From the NCBI GenBank assembly GCA_947000775.1, contig CAMQGK010000242.1:4585001-4649000 (forward strand): a stretch of 64,000 nt of DNA. Reading direction: 5' to 3'. The stretch comes from Pterois miles. Lineage: Eukaryota > Chordata > Actinopteri > Perciformes > Scorpaenidae. Shown here piece after piece: positions 11,201-26,260 of this stretch. A model generated the notes under the pieces. That model searched no databases. It was not told the origin of the DNA and was given only the letters and a program-made list of their open reading frames with translations. Position 1 is the stretch's first letter. Each line of letters starts with the position of its first letter. A program made the translations under genes and the position numbers.

Positions 11201-14200
11201 CTAGGACTTTTTTTCGACATACTATACTATGACTTTTTTTCGACATACTATACTATGGCTTTTTTAATATAATTTTTTCGACATAGCATACTGACTTTTT
11301 TTCGACATACTATACTATAACTTTTTTTCGACATACTATACTAGGACTTCTTTTTCGACGTACTATCTGAAGGACTATACCATGACTTTTTTTCGACATA
11401 CTATACTATGGCTTTTTTTCGACATACTATACTGGGACTTTTTTTCGACATATTATACTATGACTTTTTTTCAACATACTATACTGTGACTTTTTTAATA
11501 ATATAATTTTTTTTTCGACATACTGTACGGACTTTTTTTCGACATATTTTACTATGACTTTTTTTCAACATACTATACTGTGACTTTTTTTTCGACATAG
11601 CATACTGACTTTTTTTCGACATACTATACTATAACTTTTTTAGACATACTATACTAGGACTCTTTTTGACGTACTGTCGAAGGACTATACCATGACTTTT
11701 TTTTCTACATACTATACTATGGCTTTTTTTTCGACATACTGTACGGACTTTTTTTCGACATACTATACTATGACTTTTTTTCGACATACTATACTCACTT
11801 TTTTTCGACATACTACACTATGACTTTTTTCGACATACTGACTAATTTTTTTGACATGCTATACTGTGACTTTTTTCGACATACTATACTATGACTTTTT
11901 TCGACATACTATACTATGACTTTTGACATACTATACTGATTTTTTTCCGACATATTATACTATGACTTTTTTTTTTTAAAAAATTTTTTATTTTTATATA
12001 ATTTTTCGACATACTGTACTGACTTTTTTTCAACATACTATACTGTGACTTTTTTCGACATACTATACTGGGATTTTTTTTTCGACATATTATACTAGGA
12101 CTTTTTTTTCGACATATTATACTATGACTTTTTTTTCGACATACTATACTGACTTTTTTTCGACATACTATACTATGGCTTTTTTTTCGACATACTATAC
12201 TATAATTTTTTCGACGTACCATACTGTGACTTTTTTTCGACATACTATACTCTGACTTTTTTCGACATACTATATTATGACTTTTTTTTCGACATACTAT
12301 ACTGACTTTTTTCGACATACTACACTATAATTTTTTACTTTTTTTTTTTCGACATACTATACTATGACTTTTTATGTACATAAGATACCATGACTTTGTC
12401 GAAATACTATACTTTGACTTTTTTTCGACATACTGTACGATAACTTTTTTCGACATACTATACGATGACTTTTTTTCGACATACTATACTGACTTTTTTC
12501 GACATACTATACTGACTTTTTTTCGACGTACTATGCTATAACTTTTTTCGACATACTATACTATGACTTTTTTAGAATACTATACAATGACTTTTCTTCG
12601 ACATACTATGCTACGACTTTTTTCGACATACTACACTATGACTTTATGTACATAAGAAACCATGACTTTCGAAATACTATGACTTTTTTTTCGACATACT
12701 ATACTATGACTTTTTTTCGACATACTATATGACTATGACTTTTTTCGACATACTATACTAAGACTTTTTTCGACATACTATACTGACTTTTTTTCGACAT
12801 ACTATACTATGACTTTTTTTTTTTTTTTTCAACATACTATACTGTGACTTTTTTTTTTTTCGACATACTATACCATGCCTTTTTTTTCGACAAGCTATAC
12901 TATGACTTTTTATGTACATAAGATACCATGACTTTTGTCTGAAGTACTATACTATGACTTTTTTTCGACATTATACTGTACGGACTTTTTTTCGACATAT
13001 TTTATTATGACTTTTTTTCAACATACTATACTGTGACTTTTTTCAACATACTATACTATGACTTTTTATGTACATAAGATAACGTGACTTTGTTAAAATA
13101 CTATATTATGACTTTTTTTCGACATACTATACTATGACTTTTTTCGACATACTGTACAGACTTTTTTTCGACATACTATCCTATGCCTTTTTTTTTTTTC
13201 AACATACTATACTGTAACATTTTTCGACATACCATACTGACTTTTTTTCGACATACTATACAGCTGACTTTTTTTCGACATTCTATGCTATGACTTTTTT
13301 CAACATACTATACTGTGACTTTTTTTCGACATACTATACTATGACTTTTTTCAACATACTATACTACGACTTTTTTTAGAATACTATACAATGACTTTTG
13401 TTCGACATACTATACTATGACTTTTTTTCGACATACTATACTATGACTTTTTTTCAACATACTATACTATGATCTTTTTTTCAACACAATTTTCTATGCT
13501 TTTTTTCTACATACTGTACGGACTTTTTTTCAACATATTTTATTATGACTTTTTTTCAACATACTATACTGTGATACTTTTTTTCGACATACTATACTAT
13601 GACTTTAATACTTTTTTTCGACATACTGAACTCATTTTTTTTTTTTCGACATACTATACTATGACTTTTTTAGAGTACTTTACAATGAGTTTTTTTCAAC
13701 ATACTATACTGTGACTTTTTTAAACATATTATACTATGACTTTTTATGTACATAAGATAACGTGACTTTGTTAAAATACTATATTATGACTTTTTTTCGA
13801 CATACTATACTGACTGTTTTCGACATACTACACAACGACTTTTTTCGACATTCTATACTATGACTTTTCAACATACTATACTGTGACGTTTTTTCGACGT
13901 AGTATACTGACTTTTTTCGACATACTATGCTATGACTTTTTTCGACGTAGTATACTGACTTTTTTCGACATACTATGCTATGACTTTTTTCGACATACTA
14001 TACTGAATTTTTTTCGACATACTATACTGACTTTTTTCGACATACTATACTATGACTTTTTTCAACATCCTATACTGACTTTTTTTTTCGACATACTATG
14101 CTATGACTTTTTTCTACATACTAGGACTTTTTTCGATATACTATACTATGTCTTTTTGTCGACATACTATACTATGACTTTTTTCGACATACTATACTAT

Positions 14201-17200
14201 GACTTTTGACATACTATACTGAGTTTTTTCCGACATATTATACTATGACTTTTTTTTCGACATACTGTACTCACTTTTTTCAACATACTATACTGTGACT
14301 TCTTTTCGACATACTATACTAGGACTTTTTTTCGACATATTATACTAGGACTTTTTTTCAACATATTATACTATGACTTTTTTCGATATACTATACTGAC
14401 TTTTTTCGACATACTATACTCTGGCTTTTTTTTCGACATACTATACTATAAATTTTTCGACGTACCATACTGACATTTTTTCGACATACTATACTCTGAC
14501 TTTTTTCGACATACTATATTATGACTTTTTTTTTCGACATACTATACTGACTTTTTTCGACATACTACACTATGACTTTTTTCGACATACTATACTATGA
14601 CTATGTACATAAGAAACCATGACTTTGTCGAAATACTATACTTTGACTTTTTTTCGACATACTGTACGGACTTTTTTTCGACATACTATACGATAACTTT
14701 TTTCGACATACTATACTGACTTTTTTCGACATACTATACTGACTTTTTTCAACGTACTATGCTATAACATTTTTCGACATACTATACTATGACTTTTTTA
14801 GAATACTATACAATGACTTTTCTTCGACATACTATACTACGACTTTTTTCGACATACTACACTATGACTTTATGTACATAAGAAACCATGACTGTCGAAA
14901 TACTATGACTTTTTTTCGACATACTATACTATGACTTTTTTTCGACATACTATATGACTTTTTTTCGACATACTATACTAAAACGTTTTTCGACATACTA
15001 TACTGACTTTTTTTCGACATACTATACTATGACTTTTTTTTTTTCAACATACTATACTGTGACTTTTTTTCGACATACTATACCATGCCTTTTTTCGACA
15101 AGCTATACTATGACTTTTTATGTACATAAGATACCATGACTTTGTCGAAGTATATACTATGACTTTTTTTCTACATACTGTACGGACTTTTTTTCAACAT
15201 ATTTTATTATGACTTTTTTCAACATACTATACTGACTTTTTTGGAAAAATTAAAAAAAAATTTTTTAAAAAATTACAATGAGTTTTTTTCAACATACTAT
15301 ACTGTGACTTTTTTAAACATACTATACTATGACTTTTTATGTACATAAGATAACGTGACTTTGTTAAAATACTATATTATGACTTTTTTTCGACATACTA
15401 TACAATGACTTTTTCGACATACTGTACAGACTTTTTTTCGACATACTATCCTGCCTTTTTTTCAACATACTATACTGTAACATTTTTCGACATACTATCC
15501 TGCCTTTTTTTCAACATACTATACTGTAACATTTTTCGACATACTATACTGACTGTTTTCGACATACTATAAGGATTTTTTCGACATTCTATGCTATGAC
15601 TTTTCAACATACTATACTGTGACGTTTTTTCGACATACTATACTATGACTTTTTTCAACATGCTATACTACGACTTTTTTAGAATACTATACAATGACTT
15701 TTGTTCGACATACTATACTATGACTTTTTTCGACATACTATACTATGACTTTTTTTCAACATACTATACTATGATCTTTTTTTCGACACAATTTTCTGAC
15801 TTTTTTTCTACATACTGTACGGACTTTTTTCCCATTTTATTATGACTTTTTTTCAACATACTATACTGTGACTTTTTTTCGACATACTATACTGTGACTT
15901 TTTTTCGACATACTATACTGAAGTTTTTTGACATACCATACTGTGACTTTTTTCTACATACTATACTATGACTTTTTTCGACATACTATACTATGACTTT
16001 TGACATACTATACTGAGTTTTTTTTCGACATACTATACTATGACTTTTTATCGACATACTGAACTCATTTTTTTCGACATACTATACTATCACTTTTTTT
16101 CAACATACTATACTGACTTTTTTCTACATACCACACTATAACTTTTTTCGAAATATGACTTTTTTAGACATGCTATACTATGACTTTTTTTCAACATACT
16201 ATACTATGACTTTTTTAGAGTACTTTTTTTCAACATACTATATGTGCTTTTTTTAAACTTCTATTTTTTCAACATACTATCTATGACCTTTTTTTCAACA
16301 CACTTTTCTGACTTTTTTTTCGACATACTATAACGTTTTTCGACATACTATACTATGACTTTTTTTCAACATACTATACTGTGACTTTTTTCGACATACT
16401 ATACTATGACTTTTTTCGACATACTATACTGAAGTTTTTTGACATACCATACTGTGACTTTTTTCTACATACTATACTATGACTTTTTTTATTTTTTTTC
16501 GACATACTATACGATGATTTTTTGACATACTATACTGACTTTTTTTCGCACACTTCATACATCTTTCCCTACTATCTGACTTTTTTTGACATTATTTTTT
16601 TTTTCGACATACTGTACTACTTTGACATTTACTGTTTTTTTTCGACATACTGAACTCACTTTTTTTCGACATACTATACTATCACTTTTTTTCGACATAC
16701 TGACTATTTTTTTTGACATGCTATACTATGACTTTTTTCGACATACTATACTGTGACTTTTTTCGACATAGTATACTTTTTTGACATCTTACTGTGACTT
16801 TTTTTCGACATACTGTTTTATACTATATGTGACTTTTTTCGACATACTATACTTGACTTTTTTTTTTTTCGACACACTATACTATGACTTTTTTCGAAAT
16901 ATATCTTGACTTTTTTTCTACATACTATACTTTTTCTACTTACTCTTTTTCGACATACTATACTATGTTTTTTACTTTTTCTTTTTTTTCGACATACTAT
17001 ACTTGACTTTTTCGACTCTTCTGACTTTTTCGACATACTATACTTGACTTTTTTTCGACATACTATGCTATGACTTTTTTCGACATACTATACTAAGACT
17101 TTTTGTGACATACTATACTAAGACTTTTTGTGACATACTGTACTGACTTTTTTCGACATGCTATACTGTGACTTTTTTTTCTACATACTATGACTTTTTT

Positions 17201-20200
17201 CGACATACTATACTGTGACTTTTTTTCTACATACTATGACTTTTTTCGACATACTATACTGTGACTTTTTTCGACATACTTTACTATGAACTTTTTTTCG
17301 ACATACTTTACTATGAATTTTTTTCGACATACTATACTATGACTTTTTCGACATACTATACCATGACTTTTGTCGACATACTATACTATGACTTTTTTTT
17401 GACATACTATCTGACTTTTTTTGATATACTATGACTTTTTTCGACATTCTATGACTTTTTTCGACATACTATGTTATGACTTTTTTTCGACGTACAATAC
17501 TATGACTTTTTATGTACATAAGATACCATGACTGTCGAAATACTATACTATGACTTTTTTTTGACATACTATAACGTTTTTCGACATACTATACTATGAC
17601 TTTTTTTCAACATACTATACTGTGACTTTTTTTCGACATAGTATACTGACTTTTTTTCGACATACTATACTTTACTTTTTTTCGACATACTGTACTCACT
17701 TCTTTCGACATAATATACTGTGACTTCTTTTGAACCTACTATACTGTCACTTTTTTCGACATAATACACTATGACTTCTTTTGAACCTACTATACTGTGA
17801 CTTTTTTTCGACATGTTACACTATGACTTTTTTTCGACATATACTATGACTTTTTTCGACATACTATGCTATGACTTTTTTTCGACATTCTATACTGACT
17901 TTTTTTTCAACATACTATGCTATGACTTTTTTTCGACATCTCTACTATGACTTTTTTTCGACATACTATGCTATGACTTTTTTTAGACGTACTATACTGA
18001 CTTTTTTTAGACGTACAATACTATGACTTTTTTGCATCTTCTTGACTATGTACATAATATACCATGACTTTGTCGAAGTGCTATACTATGACTTTTTTTC
18101 GACATACTATACTGACTTTTTTTTTAACACACTATAATATGACTTTTTTCAACATACTATACTATGACTTTTTTTCGACGTAGTACACTGACTTTTTTTC
18201 GGCATACTATACTGACTTTTTTTTCGACATACTACACTATAACTTTTTTTCGACATACTATACTATGACTTTATGTACATAAGAAACCATGACTTTGTCG
18301 AAATACTATGACTTTTTTTCGACATATTATACTATGCCTTTTTTTTCGATGTACAATACTATGACTTTTTATGTACATAAAATACCATGACTGTTGACTT
18401 ACTACACTATGACTTTTTTTCGACATACTATACTGATTTTTTTTCGACATACTATACTGACTTTTTTTACATATTATACTATACTTTTTTTCGACATACC
18501 ATACTGACTTTTTTTATAAATTTTCAACAAACTATACTCTGACTTTTTTCGACATACTATACTATGACTTTTTTTCGACATACTATACTGTGACTTTTTT
18601 CGACATACTATACTATGACTTTTTTCGACATACTATACCATGCCTTTTTTAGACATACTATACTGTGACTTTTGACATACTATACTCACTTTTTTCAACA
18701 TATAATGTGACTTCTTTTCGACATAATATACTGTGACTTTTTTTTTCAACATACTATACTGTGACTTTTTTTTCGACATACTACACAATGACTTTTTTTC
18801 TACATACTATACTATGACTTTTTAGACATACTGTACTGACTTTTTTTCGACAGACTATACTATGACTTTTTTCGATATGCTATGCTATCCTATACTATGA
18901 CTACTATACAATAACGTTTTTCGACATACTATACTGTGACTTTTTTTCGACATACTATACTATGACTTTTTGTCGACATACTATACTATGACTTTTTTCG
19001 ACATACTATACTATGACCTTTGACATACTATACTGAGTTTTTTTTACATCCTATACTATGACTTTTTTTCGACATACCGTACTCACTTCTTTCGACATAA
19101 TATACTGTGACTTCTTTTCGACGTACTATACTGACTTTTTTCGACATACTATACTGTGACTTTTTTCGACATACTATACAATGACTTTTTTCGACATACT
19201 ATACTGACTTTTTTTCGAACTACTATACTGACTTTTTTTTGATATACTATACTGTAACTTTTTTCGACATTCTATATGACTTTTTTCGACATTCTATATG
19301 ACTTTTTTCGACATACTATGCTATGCCTTTTTTTTCGACGTACAATACTATGACTTTTTATGTACATAAGATACCATGACTGTCGAAATACTATACTATG
19401 ACTTTTTTTTTTTCGACATACTATACTATGACTTTTTTCTAACATACTATACTGTGACTTTTTTCGTAACATACTGACTTTTTTTGGATTATTTTTTTTT
19501 TTTTTTTTTTTTTAATACTGTGACTTTTTATTTCATAGTACCATGACTGTGAAATCTATACTGACTTTTTTCTAACATACTATACATAATATACTGACTT
19601 TTTTTTAGTATACTGACCTTTTTACATACTATACTATGACCTTTGACATACTATACTGAGTTTTTTTTTGACATCCTATACTATGACTTTTTTTCGACAT
19701 ACCGTACTCACTTCTTTCGACATAATATACTGTGACTTCTTTTCGACGTACTATACTGACTTTTTTCGACATACTATATACTGTTTTTTAACATCTTCTG
19801 ACTTTTTTTCGACATATACTATACAATGACTTTTTTCGACATACTATACTATGACTTTTTTCGACATAATCTACTATGACTTCTATTCGACATACAATAC
19901 TATGACTTTTTTGATATACTATACTTACTTTTTTATTCGACATACTATAGTATGACTTTTTTCGAAATACTCTTTTATACATATGACTTTTTTCGACATA
20001 CTATACTATGACCTTTTTTTTTCTACTATCTTTTTCTGACTTTTTCGACATACTATACTGTGACTTTTTTCGACATACTATACTGTGACTTCTTTTCAAC
20101 ATACTATACTGTGACTTTTTATACTATACTATACTATGACTATACTATGACTTTTTTTTCGACATACTATACTATGACTTTTAGTATAGTATATAGTATA

Positions 20201-20838
20201 GACTTTTTTTCAACATACTATACTGACTTTTTTTCGACATACTATCCTATGACTTTTTTCGACATACTATACTATGACTTTTTATGTACATAAGATACCA
20301 TGACTTTTTGTCGAAATACTATACTATGACTTTTTTCCGACATACTATACTATGAATTTTTTCAAAATACTACACTGACTTTTTTAACATACTAGAGTAT
20401 GACTTCTTTCTGACATACTATACTATGACTTTTATCAACATACTATACTGACTTTTTTTGACATTTTTTGGACTTTTTTTTTCGACATACTATACTATGA
20501 CTTTTTTTTCGACATACTGTCCTGACTTTTTTTCGAATACTGTACTGACTTTTTTTTCGACATACTATACTTGACTTTTTTTCGACATACCATACTATGA
20601 CTTTTTTCAATATAATATACTATGACTTTTTTCGACATACTATACTATGACTTTTTTTAGCATACTATACTATGACTTTTTTTCGAATACTATACAATGA
20701 CTTTTTTTTGACATACTATACTGACTTTTTTCGACATACTATACTATGACATTTTTCGACAAACTATACTATAACTTTTTTGACATACTATACTGACTTT
20801 TTTCAACATACAATACAATGACTTTTTTTCGACATACT
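5287..20838 (+). repeat. Giant AT-rich satellite, arm A (T-rich strand on plus)
   Basis: About 15.5 kb of head-to-tail units of roughly 24-27 bp. Each unit is GAC, a run of 4-9 T, CGACATAC, then TATACTAT (or TATACTG, a shorter form). Length variation is mainly in the T run and in loss of the last TAT. The first 450 bp (5287-5760) are decayed, and from 5760 units are regular. A recurrent composite variant contains TATGTACATAAGATACC and TTTGTCGAAATAC; I count about 25 occurrences. By length there are some 550-600 units. The short periodic reading frames (FFDILYYDFF-type peptides) are by-products. Confidence 0.95.
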
Positions 20839-21820
20839 AAAAAGTCATAGTATAGTATGTCGAAAAAAGTCATAGTATAGTATGTCGAAAAAAGTCATAG
20901 TATAGTATGTCGAAAAAAGTCATAGTATAGCATGTCGAAAAAAAAGTCATGGTATAGTATGTCGAAAAAAAGTCATAGTATAGCATGTCGAAAAAAAGTC
21001 ATAGTATAGCATGTCGAAAAAAAGTCATGGTATAGGATGTCGAAAAAAAGTCATAGTATAGTATGTCGAAAAAAAGGCATAGTATAGTATGTCGAAAAAA
21101 AGTCATAGTATAGCATGTCGAAAAAAAGTCATAGTATAGTATGTCGAAAAAAAGTCATAGTATAGTATGTCGACAAAAAGTTACAGTATGGCATGTCGAA
21201 AAAAGTCATAGTATAGTATGTTGAAAAAAAGGCATAGTATAGTATGTTGAAAAAAAAGTCATGGTATAGTATGTCGACAAAAAGTCATAGTATATTATGT
21301 CAAAAAAAGTCATAGTATAGTATGTCAGAAAGAAGTCATACTCTAGTATGTTAAAAAAGTCAGTGTAGTATGTCGAAAAAAGTCATAGTATAATATGTAG
21401 AAAAGTTATAGTATAGTATGTCAAAAAAATTCATAGTATAATATGTAGAAAAGTCATAGTATAGTATTTCAAAAAAAGTCATAGTATAGTATGTCGAAAA
21501 AAGTTATAGTATAGTATGTCGACAAAAAGTACAGTATGGCGAAAAAGTCAGTATAGTATGTTGAGAAAAGTTAGTACAGTATGTTGAAAAAAAGTCATAG
21601 TATAGTATTTTGAAAAAAAGTCATGGTATTTTATGTACATAAAAAGTCATAGTATAGCTTGTCGAAAAAAAAAAAAAAAAGTCATAGAATAGTATGTCGA
21701 AAAAAAGGCCTAGTATAGTATGTCGAAAAAAGGCATAGTGTAGTATGTCCAAAAAAAGTCATGGTACAGTATGTCGAAAAAAAGTCATAGTATAGTATGT
21801 CGAAAAAAAATCAGTATAGT

Positions 21821-22176
21821 CCATCCATCTATCCATCGTCAACCGCTTATCCCTTTAGGGGTCGCGGGGGGGCTGGAGCCTATCCCACTGGGCTAAGGCG
21901 GGGTACACCCTGGACAGGTCGCCAGTCCATCGCAGGGCACATAGAGACAGACAACCATTCACGCTCACATTCACACCTACGGGCAATCTAGAGTAATCAA
22001 TTAACCTAAACAGCATGTCTTTGGACGGTGGGAGGAAGCCAGAGTACCCGGAGAAAACCCACACTTACACGGGGAGAACATGCAAACTCCACACAGAAGA
22101 GTCCCAAGCCCGGATTCGAACCTGCGACCCTCTTGCTGTGAGGCGACAGCGCTAACCACTGCACCACCGTGCAGCC
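21821..22176 (-). mobile_element. tRNA-derived SINE inside the satellite
   Basis: Read on the minus strand it starts GGCTGCACGGTGGTGCAGTG, with box A-like GTGGTGCAGTGGTTAGCG and box B-like GGTTCGAATCC, continues through the body (GGAGTTTGCATGTTCTCC) and ends in a (GGAT)n tail on the satellite. The flanks AATCAGTATAGT and AGTCAGTATAGT may be the target duplication, but the satellite itself contains that string, so this is ambiguous. A second, more degraded copy lies at 52,817-53,071. Confidence 0.85.
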
Positions 22177-25100
22177 AAGTCAGTATAGTATGTCGAAAAA
22201 GTCAGTATAGTATGTCGAAAAAAAAGTCATGGTATAGTATGTCTAAAAAGTCATAGTATAGTATGTCGAAAAAAGGCATAGTATAGCATGTCGAAAAAAA
22301 GTCATAGTATAGCATGTCGAAAAAAGTCATAGTATAGTATGTCGAAAAAAAGTCACGATATAGCATGTCGAAAAAAGTCATAGTATAGTATGTCAAAAAA
22401 AGTCATAGTATAGTATGTCGAAAAAAGTCATAGTATAGCATGTCGAAAAAAGTCATAGTATAGCATGTCGAAAAAAAGTCACGATATAGTATGTCGAAAA
22501 AAAGTCATAGTATAGTATGTCGAAAAAAAGTCATGGTATAGTATGTCGAAAAAAAGTCATAGTATAGCATGTCGAAAAAAAGTCATGGTATAGTATGTCG
22601 AAAAAAAGTCATAGTATAGCATGTCGAAAAAAGGCAGAGTATAGCATGTCGAAAAAAAGTCATGGTATAGTATGTCGGAAAAAAGTCATAGTATAGTATG
22701 TCAAAAAAAGGCATAGTATAGTATGTCGAAAAAAATCACAGTATAGTATGTCGAAAAAAAGGCATAGTATAGCATGTGGAAAAAAAGTCATGGTATAGTA
22801 TGTCGAAAAAAAGTCATGGTATAGTATGTCGAAAAAAGTCATAGTATAGTATGTCGAAAAAAAGTCATAGTATAGCATGTCGAAAAAAAGGCATAGTACA
22901 GTATGTCGAAAAAAGTCATAGTATAGTATGTCGAAAAAAGTTATAGTATAGTATGTCGAAAAAAAGTCATAGTATAGTATGTCGAAAAAAAGGCATAGTA
23001 TAGTATGTCGAAAAAAGTCATAGTATAGCATGTCGAAAAAAGGCATAGTATAGTATGTCGAAAAAAGGCATAGTATAGTATGTCAAAAAAAGGCATAGTA
23101 TAGTATGTCGAAAAAAATCAGAGTATATCATGTCGAAAAAAAGTCATAGTATAGCTTGTCGAAAAAAAGTCATAGTACAGTATGTCTAAAAAGTCATAGT
23201 ATAGTATGTCGAAAAAAGGCATAGTATAGTATGTCGAAAAAAAGTCATGGTATAGTATGTCGAAAAAAAGTCATAGTATAGTATGTCAAAAAAAAGGCAT
23301 AGTATAGTATGTCGAAAAAATCAGAGTATAGCATGTCGAAAAAAAGTCATAGTATAGTATGTCGAAAAAAGTCATAGTACAGTATGTCTAAAAAGTCATA
23401 GTAGAGTATGTCGAAAAAAGGCATAGTATAGCATGTCGAAAAAAGTCATAGTATAGCATGTCGAAAAAAAGTCATAGTATAGTATGTCGAAAAAAAGTTA
23501 TGGTATAGTATGTCGAAAAAAGTCATAGTATAGTATGTCGAAAAAAGGCATAGTATAGTATGTCGAAAAAAAGTCATAGTATAGCATGTCGAAAAAAGGC
23601 ATAGTATAATATGTCGAAAAAAAGTCAGTATAGTATGTCGGAAAAAAGTCATAGCACAGTATGTCTAAAAAGTCATAGTATAGTATGTCGAAAAAAGTCA
23701 TAGTATAGTATGTCGAAAAAAGGCATAGTATAGTATGTCGAAAAAAAGTCATAGTATAGCATGTCGAAAAAAGGCATAGTATAGTATGTCGAAAAAAGGC
23801 ATAGTATAGCATGTCGAAAAAAGTCATAGTATAGTATGTCGAAAAAAATCATAGTATAGCATGTCGAAAAAAAGTCATAGTATAGCATGTCGAAAAAAGT
23901 CATAGTACAGTATGTCTAAAAAGTCATAGTATAGTATGTCGAAAAAAGGCATAGTATAGTATGTCGAAAAAAAAAAGTCATGGTATAGTATGTCTAAAAA
24001 AAGTCATAGTATAGTATGTCAAAAAAAGGCATAGTATAGTATGTCGAAAAAATCAGAGTATAGCATGTCGAAAAAAAGTCATAGTATAGCATGTCGAAAA
24101 AAGTCATAGTACAGTATGTCTAAAAAGTCATAGTAGAGTATGTCGAAAAAAGGCATAGTATAGCATGTCGAAAAAAGTCATAGTATAGCATGTCGAAAAA
24201 AGTCATGGTATAGTATGTCGAAAAAAAGTTATGGTATAGTATGTCGAAAAAAAGTCATAGTATAGTATGTCAAAAAAAAGGCATAGTATAGTATGTCGAA
24301 AAAAAAGTCATAGTATAGCATGTCGAAAAAAGGCATAGTATAATATGTCGAAAAAAAGTCAGTATAGTATGTCGGAAAAAAAAGTCATCGCACAGTATGT
24401 CTAAAAAAGTCATAGTATAGTATGTCGAAAAAAGGCATAGTGTAGTATGTCGAAAAAAGGCATAGTATAGTATGTCGAAAAAAAGTCATGGTATAGTATG
24501 TCGAAAAAAGTCATAGTATAGTATTTCAAAAAAAGGCATAGTATAGTATGTCGAAAAAATCAGAGTATAGCATGTCGAAAAAAAGTCATAGTATATTATG
24601 TCGAAAAAAGTCATAGTACAGTATGTCAAAAAAGTCATAGTATAGTATGTCGAAAAAAGGCATAGTATAGCATGTCGAAAAAAAGTCATAGTATAGCATG
24701 TCGAAAAAAAGTCATAGTATAGCATGTCGAAAAAAGTCATAGTACAGTATGTCTAAAAAGTCATAGTATAGTATGTCGAAAAAAGGCATAGTATAGTATG
24801 TCGAAAAAAAGTCATAGTATAGCATGTCGAAAAAAAGTTATAGTATAGTATGTCGAAAAAAAGGCATAGTATAATATGTCGAAAAAAAAGTCAGTATAGT
24901 ATGTCGGAAAAAAAGTCATCGTACAGTATGTCTAAAAAGTCATAGTATAGTATGTCGAAAAAAGGCATAGTATAGTATGTCGAAAAAAAGTCATAGTATA
25001 GCATGTCGAAAAAAGTCATGGTATAGTATGTCGAAAAAAGTCATAGTATAGTATGTCGAAAAAAGGCATAGTATAGTATGTCGAAAAAATCAGAGTATAG

Positions 25101-26000
25101 CATGTCGAAAAAAAGTCATAGTATATTATGTCGAAAAAAGTCATAGTATAGTATGTCTAAAAAGTCATAGTATAGTATGTCGAAAAAAAGTCATAGTATA
25201 GCATGTCGAAAAAAAGTCATAGTACAGTATGTCTAAAAAGTCATAGTATAGTATGTCGAAAAAAAGGCATAGTATAGCATGTCGAAAAAAAAGTCATAGT
25301 ATAGCATGTCGAAAAAAGTTATGGTATAGTATGTCGAAAAAAAGGCATAGTATAGTATGTCGAAAAAAAGTCATGGTATAGTATGTCGAAAAAAAGTCAT
25401 AGTATAGTATGTCGAAAAAAGTCATAGTATAATATGTCGTAAAAAGTAATAGTATAGTATGTCGGAAAAAAGGCATAGTACAGTATGTCTAAAAAGTCAT
25501 AGTATAGTATGTGGAAAAAAGGCATAGTATAGTATGTCGAAAAAAGTCATAGTATAGCATGTCGAAAAAAGTTATAGTATAGTATGTCAAAAAAAGTCAT
25601 AGTATAGTATGTCGACAAAAAGGCATAGTATAGTATGTCGAAAAAAAGTCATAGTATAGCATGTCGAAAAAAGTCATAGTATAATATGTCGAAAAAAAGT
25701 CAGTATAGTATGTCGGAAAAAAAGTCATTGTACAGTATGTCTAAAAAGTCATAGTATAGTATGTCGAAAAAAAGGCATAGTATAGTATGTCGAAAAAAGG
25801 CATAGTATAGCATGTCGAAAAAAAGTCATGGTATAGTATGTCGAAAAAATTCATAGTATAGTATGTCAAAAAAAGGCCTAGTACAGTATGTCTAAAAAGT
25901 CATAGTATAGTATGTCAAAAAAAGTCATAGTATAGTATGTCGAAAAAAAGGCATAGTATAGTATGTCGAAAAAAAGTCATAGTATAGCATGTCGGAAAAA

Positions 26001-26260
26001 AGTCATACTGAAAAGTCATGGTATAATATATTGAACAATTTCAGGGAAAAAAGTCACAGTATCATATGTAGAAAATTACAGTAGAATAAAAATGAAAATT
26101 ATACGTAGAAAGTCATCGTATATAAATGTCATTGTACAGTATGTTGAAAAATTTCATGAAAAAAGTTGCAGTATAGTATCAGAAAAAGTCATAGTATATT
26201 ACTTTGAAAAGTCACAAAAAGTCATAATATAAAAAGTAATTGTACAGTATGTCGAAAAAA
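26001..26260 (-). repeat. 260-bp degenerate satellite block, copy 1
   Basis: Starts AGTCATACTGAAAAGTCATG and passes through ATATATTGAACAATTTCAG, ATTATACGTAGAAAG and GTACAGTATGTTGAAAAATT. Units are decayed and longer than 26 bp. The same block occurs at 28,223 and 31,321, and its neighbours also match copy 2, so it marks a higher-order repeat. Confidence 0.9.
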
